A stretch of 64,000 nt of DNA from Porphyridium purpureum (lineage: Eukaryota > Rhodophyta > Bangiophyceae > Porphyridiales > Porphyridiaceae): positions 124,001-188,000 of the forward strand of contig VRMN01000002.1 of assembly GCA_008690995.1 (NCBI GenBank), read 5' to 3'. The number at the start of each line of letters is the position of its first letter. Position 1 is the first letter of the stretch. A model generated the notes under the pieces. The model had not been told where the DNA came from. It saw only the letters and a list, made by a program, of their open reading frames with translations, and did not search any database. This document shows positions 17,193-26,363 of the stretch, piece by piece. The position numbers and the translations under genes are program-made.

Positions 17193-18754
17193 GAGACGGG
17201 CTCGGCCGTGACAAGGGTCAATGCGCTGGGAGTGATGAATCGGGAATCGCCTCGATTGGATACACCGGCTGTGCTTCTGTTTTCTCTTTGGACATGGATG
17301 TGCGAAGAGCGAGTGACGGCATGCTTCGCGTTTCGCTTCCTTCGTCTTCACTCAGGCTGTTGTGAACGGGACTTTTGAAAGGCCACAAGGCCTTGGATAA
17401 TGGTGTTCCGTCTTGTGGATCGAGCATTCTCGCAGCTGCACGATGTATATGTGCCGTGTGTACAGCTGCGGATCTGCACGTTTGTTTTTCATCATGGGAG
17501 GCGCGGCTTCATCGAGTTTTCTTGGGTAGAATGAGGAAGCTTTTGCTGCGCTGAACTGCTATCTGTACTTAGACTCGCTTGTAATCATTAGCATTTTTAA
17601 CTTGTTTTCTAATTCATTCATCACGCACCGTGCGTTGTATGTGATAGTCGTATTCGTCGAGCCATTAGAACGTGCAAATTGCCCATCGTGTCGGGACGGC
17701 GTTTGTTACTCATCGAGCAATGTGCGCATCTGTCATCTCGCTAAGCGCACTAGTACAAAATGGATTTCTAGCACTCGTAGACCGCTCATGCATCGTCTTT
17801 GGCGAAGAAAAAGGACTGCATTCATATCGCATGTCGCGGCATTGCCAGTGCATCGCTGTTTCTTCTACGAAGACTCGTGCGCCGTGCCGCTGCGCCCTTG
17901 ATCACATTGCTCGCGCGAGATGCGCAGACCAAAGTAATGCTCCGCTACAGTGCGCGACTATCTGGCAGCTCCACATGCTGCGAGATGCCTACACAGCGGT
18001 TCTTAGCACCAATTCTACCCACTTTGGCACGCAACTTGTTCTGCATACGTAAACTTACATTGGCGCGAAGCGTGAAAAAGTATGCTAAAGATGAAACGTC
18101 GAGTCGCTTGAGGCAGGGAATTGAACAGCCTCAAAAGTAGCCAGCACGAGAATCATTCTCATCATTCCAAATGCATTCTAGAATCGTCACCCATCGTATT
18201 TCCCGACATCCATCAACCTGTCCATGCAATCGACCTCCCGGATATACGATGAAGGTGCAGTCGACACTCTCGTACTTCCATGATTTTTGGCGTTGCGTCG
18301 CTCTTGACCAAATCCCGGCAAGGCCATGCAACCTAGCGACCCACTCGAGTGTGCCGTACCCACGCTCTTGCACTGCCGGAACGGACGATGGCACCCCGCG
18401 AGATCTGGGCCCTGAGAAACATTTTCTTGGCGGTGGACGAGAGACTATTGCATTCAGATGCGAAGCATGACCACTTGATCTTCTGCCCATTTATCCAGCC
18501 ACTCCGCATTCGGTTGCTTTTGAGCTTTCGTATGCAACCGAGAGCTCTTGGAGCATCATGCAGTTCTCACCTTTGCAAAATGCTGCACTTGTGCCTTCTA
18601 CCAATTGTGTTTGCGTCTTTTCGCGTACGAGCGTGCCGCTATGACGTGCATGTGATTGCGAGCCATTGCGACATCGCAGCCAACGTTCCTCCCTGGCCGA
18701 CGGCGTTGTTCATTCGAGCAACATCCTCCCTTCCCCTCCAAGAAGGAAACCAAT
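17193..18754. other. 1.6-kb intergenic region; one doubtful small frame
   Basis: No convincing gene is present. The only stretch with protein-like texture is on the minus strand, 17218-17427: 69 codons with an SEDEGSETRSMPS stretch and no Met-rich artefact. It could be a short protein or the last exon of an unrecognised gene, and is left uncalled. The rest is moderately AT-rich, unlike the flanking genes. Confidence 0.35.
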
Positions 18755-18760
18755 AAAAAA
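18755..18760 (-). terminator. RNA polymerase III T6 terminator
   Basis: A run of six A on the plus strand (TTTTTT on the transcript strand) begins 11 nt beyond the 3' end of the tRNA gene. Confidence 0.75.
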
Positions 18761-18771
18761 GTTTTCGAGAA

Positions 18772-18854
18772 TACCACCTGCAGGACTCGAACCTGCGCAA
18801 CGAAACCGTTAGCAGAACTTGAGTCTGCCCCCTTAACCGCTCGGGCAAAGTGGC
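18772..18854 (-). tRNA. trnL-CAA: tRNA-Leu (anticodon CAA)
   Basis: Read on the minus strand, the gene begins with acceptor strand GCCACTT. The D-arm contains the A-box (CCCGAGCGGTTAAGG), and a 5-bp anticodon stem GCAGA/TCTGC encloses loop CTCAAGT, giving anticodon CAA for UUG leucine codons. A long variable arm follows, as expected for class-II tRNAs, then a T-arm with B-box GGTTCGAGTCC and a closing AGGTGGT with discriminator A. No intron and no encoded CCA are seen, so it is nuclear-type. It lies alone between protein genes. Confidence 0.95.
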
Positions 18855-19136
18855 GCAATCGTAATCAACAGAAAAGAGGGGAAATATACAATATATATTA
18901 GCATGAAATAAAGGCTCTTGCAGTCGTGCGAGTTGTTGTTTGGTGTGCTGGCGCGCGTTTCTATGATAAAACAAACTGGATTTATATGAAGCCGGCACAA
19001 ATGATGCGTTCATAGTGCGGGCGTGATGCGCAGTGAGTGGGGAAGAGAGAGACAGACTCAGAGAGAGCGAGGAAGAAGAGGAGGGGGTCACGGCGTTACG
19101 CGCGCGCACGGAATCGGTGCGCGTTTTCGAGCGAGG

Positions 19137-20411
19137 ATGGGGATCGACGTGATTCTGGCAGAGGCGCGCGAAGAGAGCTGCCCCGATGCGGACCGCGAGA
19201 GCAAGCTGCGCGCCGTGATTGGTGGCGCGGCACTCGAGAACACAGATGAGGACGCCAAGGTGCGCGAGGCCGCGATCACGGATCTCATGGCGCTGCTGAA
19301 ACGCAGGAGGAACGCGGAAGGTCTGGCAGAGCTGCTCACAGGCTCGCTGCGGCCGATGTTCGCCAAAATGGCCAAGGCAAAGACGGCGCGCATTGTGCGC
19401 GCGATCCTGGACGGCGTCGCCGCGTGCGCGGAGCCCGGTGACGCCGACGCGCTGGAAATGCAAGTCCAGCTGTGCCAGCAGACCGTGGATTGGTGCAACG
19501 AGGAGAAGCGCACGTTCCTGCGGCAGCGGGTGCAGGGCCGCCTCGGCGCTCTGTACTTGCAGCAGAAGAAGTACTCGGACGCGCTGGGCGTCATTAACGA
19601 GCTGCTGCGCGAGGTGAAGCGACTGGATGACAAGGCCCATCTGCTGGAGATCCAGCTTACAGAGGCACAGATCTACCATGCGCTGCGCAATCTGCCCAAG
19701 AGTCGCGCGGCGCTCACCTCGGCGCGCACGACCGCCAACGCAATCTACGTACCACCCAGCCTGCAAGCCGAGATTGATATGATGGCCGGCATTGTATCCG
19801 CCGACGAAAAGGATTACAAGACCGCGTTCTCATACTTTTTCGAAGCGTTTGAGAGCCTCAACTCGCTCAGCAGCCCGCGCACGGTGCTCAATCTCAAGTA
19901 CATGCTGCTCTGTAAGATCATGTCGCACCACGCTGCCGACGTCCCCGCACTCGTATCTGGTAAGATTGCCCTCAAATATCCTGGTGCTCCGGTCGAATCG
20001 ATGAAAGCGGTCGCAGTGGCATTCGAGAAGCGCAGCCTGTCGGACTTTGAGGCTGCGTTGCAAGAGTACCCGGAGCAGCTCAAGGATGACCTGATCGTGC
20101 ACTCGCATCTGTCTGATCTCTATCACAGTCTTTTGGAGCAGAATCTGCTGCGCCTCATCGAGCCGTACACTTGCGTCGAGATCACGCACATCGCGAAGCT
20201 GATCGCCTTGCCGCTCGACACTGTCGAGAACAAACTGTCACAGATGATTCTAGACAAGCGCCTGAATGGAATCCTGGACCAAGGAAACGGCTGTCTGATC
20301 GTGTTCGACGACGAAGAGCTCAGCAAGACTTACGACTCGAGCCTGAACGTTCTTCGAAATATGGAGAATGTGGTCGACTCACTTTTTTCAAAGGCATCGT
20401 CGCTGAGATGA
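19137..20411 (+). CDS. RPN6: 26S proteasome regulatory subunit RPN6 (PSMD11)
   Basis: The 424-residue protein matches the length of human PSMD11 (422). N-terminal and central TPR-like helices include FLRQRVQGRLGALYLQQKKYSDAL and LLEIQLTEAQIYHALRNLPKSRAALTSARTTAN. A C-terminal PCI domain contains YHSLLEQNLLRLIEPYTCVEITHIAKLI and the winged-helix piece VENKLSQMILDKRLNGILDQGNGCLIVFD. RPN6 is part of the lid and clamps it to the base and core particle. ATG 19137 (MGIDVIL) is preferred because upstream codons (from 19023) are Arg/Gly low complexity. It is the first gene after the tRNA and converges with the nonaspanin gene. Confidence 0.93.
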   Translation: MGIDVILAEAREESCPDADRESKLRAVIGGAALENTDEDAKVREAAITDLMALLKRRRNAEGLAELLTGSLRPMFAKMAKAKTARIVRAILDGVAACAEPGDADALEMQVQLCQQTVDWCNEEKRTFLRQRVQGRLGALYLQQKKYSDALGVINELLREVKRLDDKAHLLEIQLTEAQIYHALRNLPKSRAALTSARTTANAIYVPPSLQAEIDMMAGIVSADEKDYKTAFSYFFEAFESLNSLSSPRTVLNLKYMLLCKIMSHHAADVPALVSGKIALKYPGAPVESMKAVAVAFEKRSLSDFEAALQEYPEQLKDDLIVHSHLSDLYHSLLEQNLLRLIEPYTCVEITHIAKLIALPLDTVENKLSQMILDKRLNGILDQGNGCLIVFDDEELSKTYDSSLNVLRNMENVVDSLFSKASSLR

Positions 20412-20919
20412 TGTGGCTGTCTTTGGAAACCCCGAGGTTGCTCAACAGATATGAGTTCTGCGAGCGCATGCGATATCGCGTCACGCTGTGAATTTGGCAG
20501 TGGCCAGAGTTTGACCAAGGACAGTAAAGTAGCTGGTCTTTGGGGGGGAGCGCAGTGAAAGACTCGTACCTGACTCTGCTCTGTTCGCAGCGAAATTTAT
20601 ACAGCAAAAAATATGGTTTCATCAATCTTGGGCTGATGAAGGAAGCTTGACCTCGTCAATTACTGGGTTCAGATACATTCCATCTTTTCCTCCATAACCG
20701 CAAGGAGCTCGTTTTATTGCACTAGGCACAATCCTCACCCAAACAAGGACAGCACTCTTTTCCTTTGTGATCCATTGATACAGGCTTCTGGGGGAGAGCT
20801 TTCTCATGTTCGACGAGATCTCCTTCGCTTGGGCTGGCTATCTACAAAAAGAATCAGCCTGGTTCAACAGCTCAAGCCACTGAGCACACGCTCGCAGCTC
20901 GCAATTCGCCGCTCGCTTT
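20412..20919. other. Spacer between convergent genes, no feature seen
   Basis: This 508-bp stretch separates the 3' ends of RPN6 and the nonaspanin. It has no long frame of its own and no obvious RNA gene. Confidence 0.5.
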
Positions 20920-22998
20920 TTAGCTCGCTCGTACATGCCAGTAGATCCACCGCAGAAAGGCAAAGGACGCGCCTAGTCCCACACTTCCTGTTAGCAGCGC
21001 AAAGGCCACCGAAGCGAGCAGAGCATAACCCAAAAAGAGGACGCTTGACGCAAAGCCTACTTTGATCATGCTGTCAGACGTTACCAAGTAGAAAGCAGAG
21101 TACAAAAACACATACAGCCCAGACGAGCCTGCTGCACAGAAGCCGGGCCACCACCACTCGTGGTCCTGCTGTGAGATCTTCACATACACGAGCGCAACAC
21201 CAACTTGCGCGGATACAAGCAGCGTGAGCACAAACACCACCAGCAAGAATCCAAACATGTGGTGAAAGGCGTTGCCCTGCCACAAGGCCTGCAAAATGGT
21301 GTAAAGCTGGGCCGCCACGACGCCAAAAGGCAGAAGCCCAGCAAGCAACACGAGTGGCGTGCCGACGTACCATTCCTGCTTTGGAATTTCACGAAGCGGC
21401 GCATTGGAATACACGGTGAATGTGTTCACGCGACGGCGGGCGGCAAGCCAACCACCGGCGAGACACAGGGGCACCGAAATGAATAGCCAGCAAAACAGCA
21501 GCACTAGCTGCACGGCGAATGGCGCCGCTGAAATAGCGCGCGCCACCCACAGCGTGCAGTTGATCGCCCAGAACAGCGCAAAGACAAAGAGCGGGAACAC
21601 AAACGCGGCACTTATGGAAGCATGCTGCCACTGCTGCCGTCCAAAGAGAAAGTAAAGCTGGGCCGCCACAAAGCCATTCAGGCCGCTGGTGAGCACCCAA
21701 GCCACCACCAGAGCGATCACCAGGTCGCCGCGGTGCTGTCGCGAAACCACCCCCGCATACGCTGTCACAATGGTACAGAATGCCACGAGGACGAGCTGGG
21801 CACCCGCTGCCACTAGCACGCTCAACCACAACGGGTTCCGCGGTGGCCGAAATACATCCTCGCGCAAGTTGCGCCAGCTACTACCATGCAAACCAGAGTC
21901 ATCAAACGCCTCGATACCAAAAGTAGTTCCTCCACCACTACCGCTACTTGCGCCGAGTGCTGCATAAGCCTTGAACTGTCTCCGAAGCGTGCGAAGCAGG
22001 ATTGTGCCCATCATGAGCGCGAGGGAGAGCACGAGAAGAATTGAGTTGGCAATTGAGAGAAGCTGGCCGCGCTGGAGATGTTCGGAAGTCAGTACCAGCG
22101 GATCAAGCGGGCTCACCCAGTCGAGCGCAACATTCTCAAAGGACACATCGTACGTAAACGCCACTGGCACAAAGGACTGGCCCTGCGCGTTGGAATTCAG
22201 GCCAGTTGGTAGCACCAGCGGCTCATACTTCTGTGCAGACGACACTCCTGCATTGTCCACGCTCAAAGGACCGTCTGGCGTGTATGCACGTGACTCGACT
22301 CGCGCCTTGAGCCCTGCGATCCTGTATTTGCCGGATGGTGATGATGAGCTTGATTGCAGCAAAGACGCATCCTGGTTCGGACTCTGATCCCGCCGGTACA
22401 ATGCCTTACCAAACGATCTGCCCATGTCAGACGCTTGGTCTCTTCCAACCTCGTGCAGTTGCACCAAAAATGAAACATGATTATACAGGACGACCTCATC
22501 ATCATGATGACGCGTGCCCAAATCCACCCCGACATGGGCGCGTTGGGAGCCGGCGCCGGCGGTGCCCGCATCTGCGTCCTGCACGACGCGAAAGCCGTCC
22601 ACAATGTAGTGCACGCGGCATTCTTGCATTACGCGTTTGCGAAGTACGCGCAGTTGCGATGCCGTCAGCTGCATTTTGCACAGCAAGACGCCACGCTGCG
22701 GATGAAACAAACGGGCATCATGCATCGTGCGCCAGGCCCGCTCGCCAAAGAAGAGCGTGGACAGTCGCAACACGCTGTCCGGCTGGTCGCTTCCGAGAGC
22801 GCATAGCGGCGCAGACCGGTACTCGTACGCCAATCGCGTGCGTTGCGAGACGAGCTGCGTCACGGCCAGTGGTAGCTCGTCGCCCGCTCCATACTCGTCT
22901 GCGGTGTAGTATCCGCCGTGCACGCCAACCACTCGCTCGCTCCACACATATGCAGCGAGCACGAGCACCCAAAGTAGCGGCTGCTCGATTCTCCGCAT
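20920..22998 (-). CDS. Nonaspanin / TM9SF endomembrane protein
   Basis: The 692-residue protein starts with a signal peptide (RRIEQPLLWVLVLAAYVW). A luminal domain of about 300 residues follows, with FVPVAFTYDVSFENVALDWVSPLDPL, then nine hydrophobic segments typical of TM9SF/EMP70. Diagnostic are GTILLRTLRRQFKAYA after the first membrane helix, FRPPRNPLWLSVLVAAGAQ, VSRQHRGDLVIALVVAWVLTSGLNGF and the final WIYWHVRAS. Family members act in Golgi and endosomal sorting and in localising Gly-rich transmembrane domains. The usual C-terminal KxD-type COPI signal is replaced here by VRAS, which may change retention. A Ser/Gln-rich insert (SLLQSSSSSPSG) sits in the luminal part. The start is ATG 22998; GTG at 23028 is not needed. 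Confidence 0.92.
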   Translation of the reverse strand: MRRIEQPLLWVLVLAAYVWSERVVGVHGGYYTADEYGAGDELPLAVTQLVSQRTRLAYEYRSAPLCALGSDQPDSVLRLSTLFFGERAWRTMHDARLFHPQRGVLLCKMQLTASQLRVLRKRVMQECRVHYIVDGFRVVQDADAGTAGAGSQRAHVGVDLGTRHHDDEVVLYNHVSFLVQLHEVGRDQASDMGRSFGKALYRRDQSPNQDASLLQSSSSSPSGKYRIAGLKARVESRAYTPDGPLSVDNAGVSSAQKYEPLVLPTGLNSNAQGQSFVPVAFTYDVSFENVALDWVSPLDPLVLTSEHLQRGQLLSIANSILLVLSLALMMGTILLRTLRRQFKAYAALGASSGSGGGTTFGIEAFDDSGLHGSSWRNLREDVFRPPRNPLWLSVLVAAGAQLVLVAFCTIVTAYAGVVSRQHRGDLVIALVVAWVLTSGLNGFVAAQLYFLFGRQQWQHASISAAFVFPLFVFALFWAINCTLWVARAISAAPFAVQLVLLFCWLFISVPLCLAGGWLAARRRVNTFTVYSNAPLREIPKQEWYVGTPLVLLAGLLPFGVVAAQLYTILQALWQGNAFHHMFGFLLVVFVLTLLVSAQVGVALVYVKISQQDHEWWWPGFCAAGSSGLYVFLYSAFYLVTSDSMIKVGFASSVLFLGYALLASVAFALLTGSVGLGASFAFLRWIYWHVRAS

Positions 22999-23216
22999 GC
23001 TATGTGTCTGGAGTGCTGAAAGCGCCACATCAAGGGCAGATCCGGCTGCGTTCGACAGCAGCCTTATCGTCAGGTCGTTGGTGGCAGGCCTGCTTTTGCT
23101 GTCGCTGCCAATTTTTCGCAGGACTTTTTAGTGGCGGTTTCGGACGAAATTCGGAATCCGCGTTCAAGTCGAGCGCACTTGGGGCATATTTGGGCGGCGT
23201 CACTGGTGTTGTCCGC

Positions 23217-23687
23217 ATGAACGCGGCGGCGGATGAGAACCCGTGGGCGGCAGCGCTTAAGCGCAAGACGTCCTCAGGGAATGAAGATGGCGAGCGGCCT
23301 CCACGGACACGCGCGCGCCATTCGTGGTCGCGCACAAGCGAGAAACATGCCGGACCCCGGGTTGCTGTAGGGATGGTGCAAGGCGAAGGACGTAACGGTG
23401 GCGAGGAAGAAGAGTTGCCGATGCAAACCAAGCACCGAAAACAGGCAGACAACAGCTCACCGCATTCTCCGGGCGCTGTGACGACAACAGATTGTGGTGA
23501 AGATGTTGCTGGGCGGCCTGAACATGTAGGTGCGACAGACGTGACCAACCAAGGAAGCACAGCGCCCGTGATGAACTCGGTGAAATTGAGCACCGCAGAG
23601 CAGCGTTCACGAGAACGCGCCATGCTTCTGCAGGAGCTCGCTGAGATTGACGCCGAAATACGGTCACGGGCTATCGTTTCAGAGTAA
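23217..23687 (+). CDS. Small charged protein of unknown function
   Basis: The 156-residue frame from ATG 23217 is not recognised. It begins MNAAADENPWAAALKRK, continues with a polar, Arg/Glu/Ser-rich, probably disordered middle, and ends with a predicted short coiled coil (AEQRSRERAMLLQELAEIDAEI). It is divergent from the nonaspanin gene with 218 bp between starts, a normal promoter spacing for this window. The open frame extends upstream over the antisense of the nonaspanin, but that part is an artefact. Basic clusters (LKRK, RTRARH) could be nuclear signals. Coding status is plausible rather than proven. Confidence 0.45.
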   Translation: MNAAADENPWAAALKRKTSSGNEDGERPPRTRARHSWSRTSEKHAGPRVAVGMVQGEGRNGGEEEELPMQTKHRKQADNSSPHSPGAVTTTDCGEDVAGRPEHVGATDVTNQGSTAPVMNSVKLSTAEQRSRERAMLLQELAEIDAEIRSRAIVSE

Positions 23688-24022
23688 TGACTCTAGTAGC
23701 TCGGAGCAGACCAACCGTGTTTTCCTGGTCATGCGGGTCGGTGGCCCGGCTGTGATTATCCTTGTTGTCCAGTTCGCGCAGCCCATGGGCATCACAATGG
23801 AGCAAGAAAGTCTTGGAAAAGTGAGACAGTCAACATCATTTTGCCGCGTGCACTTGGATGGCCATCCAGACGAAAGCGAAACGTAAATGAGCAGGATACG
23901 ACAGCACCTTGAACGGAATTTCATTAGGCTGTCTTTCTCCGCTCCGGCAGTGGTCCATCGGTCGCCTCTAATGAGCGCCGGACTGACAATCGGAGAAGAC
24001 GCTTGGACTTGACTGTGGCGGT

Positions 24023-24996
24023 ATGGTAACCAGATGGATACATGCTGAACACAAGGCTTTCCGCGCCAGGCACGCAAATTCGTATCACCAATCTGTTCGT
24101 CACAATGCGCGACGCGAGTGGGAAAGCGTGCGAAGTGAGAGGCGTGTAGGGCCATTGGCACCGCTAGGGCGGCTCATCGGTATCTTGACGGAGACCTCCT
24201 TGCCGTATTTCAAGCCGGCCACGGTCGAACCGCAGCGGACAACAAGCTTGCCATCTGAACTCTGGGGCTACAGATCGCTCTGGACGCTGTCGAGGGTAGC
24301 CGTGTCGAGTCACGTCACGTATCATGAAGGCCTCGCACACTTTTGCACTTATGTCCTGGAGCGCACTGGCTTTGCATTGTGCGCCCCAGGCCAATGCCGC
24401 GCGCTATTGGTCGGTGTCGACGATGTGCAGCGCACTGTGTGGCTGTTCTTGGACCTGGATACGCTGGCGTCCGAAATAATCACACCAGACAATACGTGCA
24501 AGCGCCATGCCCTTTGCCGTGCCACAAGTCGTGCACACGCGCTTCAGCGCGCCACGGTGGATGAGGTGCACATGCAAGTAGCCGCGTGCCTCGCGCGCGA
24601 GTACAGTATCGTCCTACAGATTATATTCGTGGGAGTCTAATGTGCTCCGGCGCGAATTCCGCGAAATGTGCCCTGAAGCTGCGCGTCGAATCGCCGGCTG
24701 GAGCCACAGCAGCTTCCGTAGAGGCTGCTGGCGTTCAAGGCGCGCCAGCGCGGATCCAGGCTGGTACTGGTCCATGACGCGTAAAGAGTCAGGATCTACA
24801 GCGCCTGTGGAATCGTCAAGGCCAACCCGAGCGGCCCTAAGATGCGCATGTACTGCTCCGTTAGCCGCTGTGCCGTTATGGACCTGGACGTCAAAGGTGC
24901 CAAAAACATTTTAGTTCGAAACAATGAAACGCTGGGCATCTTGGTGTTTAGTTTTGGGGCCTGTGCCCTGCGACTCGAAGACGATGGCGAAAGGTG
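24023..24996 (+). pseudogene. Fanzor-type (TnpB-like) RNA-guided nuclease gene, decayed
   Basis: Ordered blocks of the RuvC domain of Fanzor/TnpB proteins can be read on the plus strand. A SHVTYHEGLAHF stretch near 24310 sits where the RuvC-I strand is expected, followed by LVGVDDVQRTVWLFLDLDTL. A VDEVHMQVAACL helix near 24555 corresponds to the (D/E)LHxK block. WSHSSF at 24699 corresponds to WxHxxF, and LLAFKARQRGSRLVLV follows in another frame. A YSACG half-knuckle near 24800 is followed by a second cysteine pair, and MDLDVKGAKNIL near 24880 replaces the usual DRDVNGARNIL. Reading frame changes at least twice, and catalytic positions near RuvC-I look substituted, so the gene is dead. Fanzors are programmable nucleases carried by IS607-like and other transposons. 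No flanking transposase is visible. Confidence 0.72.
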
Positions 24997-25250
24997 AGGG
25001 AATCATCTTTGACATCAACCTCTCGAAGGAATGGGGAGGAAAGAGCTGTTGTATCGGGCTTGACTTGACCTTGGTTTCCTGTCAGCTCTTTCAGTTGAGC
25101 CGGCGCGTTCTAACGTTTCGAAAAGATGGAGCAGGCGATAAGGTGGCTCGCGTACCTCAATTACGCACACTTGAGCAAGTTGAACACGACTTTAGGATTT
25201 GAAGAACAGCGGCACGTAAACGCAAGGCAGGCAAACATCACGGCTCAGAA

Positions 25251-26012
25251 CTATTTGGGGACCGCTCCAACCAGTCGTGCGACGCGCGGCATGGTGGCCA
25301 GCACAATTGGAAAGCGCGCGAACTCCAAGAGTTCATTGGTCACAACCGTCACGCCCACGTTGATCAGCGCCGGATTGGTCAGATACTGGTCCAAGTCGAC
25401 GATGCGCTCGGCGCCGCATGACTTGATAAATGCTAGTGTGGCTTCATGACCAAAGTATTTGACTCCTGCGTACACTGTGAGACCGCTAGCGACCCATGCG
25501 CCCGTCCAGTAAACCATGAAAACCAACCCATAGTTCTTGTACATGAATTTCAGTTTCTCGGACTTGGACATTTTCTTCTCAGGCATGACAACTTGCTCCG
25601 ACGCCGCTCCCGCATCTCCTGCTTGAGGCAGACTCGGCTGCTCACCGGCAGTCGTCGAAACTGATCCGTACTGACCATAGCTACCCTTGCGGTATGAGCG
25701 CCCCAACGCCTCGTCCTTTGCAAGACGGTCGCCGTGTCGCCGCAAATTTTCCGCCATGAGCTGTGCCTTCTTGTCCATGAGTGGGTCCTGTTCGCGCGGC
25801 AGCTTCGTGCGGCTCTCCCTCATCTTGGCCAAGCGAGGAGAGATAAGCTCGTCGATGAGAGACGGAATCGGCCGCACGCCGTGGCGCGAGCCGTCGGCGT
25901 CGTCATGCGGCCCGGTGGCCAGGCCCTGGCGCACGCGTCGATGTGCATCCCGCAGCGACCACGAAACCCTCGGCGCCACGCGCAGCCCCTGACGTCCCAC
26001 GCGCGACCACAT
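25251..26012 (-). CDS. FAM210/DUF1279 protein, probably mitochondrial
   Basis: The 253-residue protein starts at ATG 26012 with a basic presequence free of acidic residues (MWSRVGRQGLRVAPRVSW). The DUF1279 domain occupies about residues 145-250: KLKFMYKNYGLVFMVYWTGAWVASGLTVYAGVKYFG, a Pro/Asp segment, then INVGVTVVTNELLEFARFPIVLATMPRVARLV. FAM210 proteins are inner-membrane proteins with two hydrophobic segments, linked in animals to mitochondrial translation. The open frame extends upstream to 26198, but those codons overlap the divergent promoter. Between presequence and domain lies a polar linker with KKAQLMAENLRRHGDRLAKDEAL. The family call is good; organelle assignment is inferred from the N-terminus and family. 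Confidence 0.85.
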   Translation of the reverse strand: MWSRVGRQGLRVAPRVSWSLRDAHRRVRQGLATGPHDDADGSRHGVRPIPSLIDELISPRLAKMRESRTKLPREQDPLMDKKAQLMAENLRRHGDRLAKDEALGRSYRKGSYGQYGSVSTTAGEQPSLPQAGDAGAASEQVVMPEKKMSKSEKLKFMYKNYGLVFMVYWTGAWVASGLTVYAGVKYFGHEATLAFIKSCGAERIVDLDQYLTNPALINVGVTVVTNELLEFARFPIVLATMPRVARLVGAVPK

Positions 26013-26149
26013 ATGCAAATGCGCACGCCAGCGAGCCGCGCGCGTCGTCAGCGCGCAAACCAAGCCGCCGGCCCCACCCACCACGCGCCTCGCCTCCAAC
26101 CTCAACCTCACTCCCCGCTCGCGCCACGCCACAAAAACTTTCGAACCGG

Positions 26150-26283
26150 CTGCGGTACAGCGCCGCCCGCATTTTACTGTACACCCTAGGCCTTTCATCT
26201 CTAGGGTTATTTAGGGTAAATCGTCTTTGCTGTACCTTGCACTGAACCGTTGAAGTGATTTGAGGTCCAGTGCACTGTACACC
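26150..26283. promoter_or_regulatory. Cluster of CTGTAC motifs in the FAM210/RlmN divergent promoter
   Basis: GGTACAG (26154), ACTGTACACC (26176), GCTGTACCTT (26229) and ACTGTACAC (26274) are packed in 130 bp between two divergent start codons 352 bp apart. Confidence 0.55.
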
Positions 26284-26363
26284 CGACAACGGCCGGTGAT
26301 GGCTCGCGCGGGCGCACGCAGGCCAGACTGAGTGCGGAGGCAGTTGCGCGAGGGAGCAAGGCG

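Noticed and set aside
22335-23216. Upstream extension of the small charged gene (450 codons in total)
   Set aside because: It is antisense to the nonaspanin gene, begins at a non-ATG codon and has high-Arg shadow composition.
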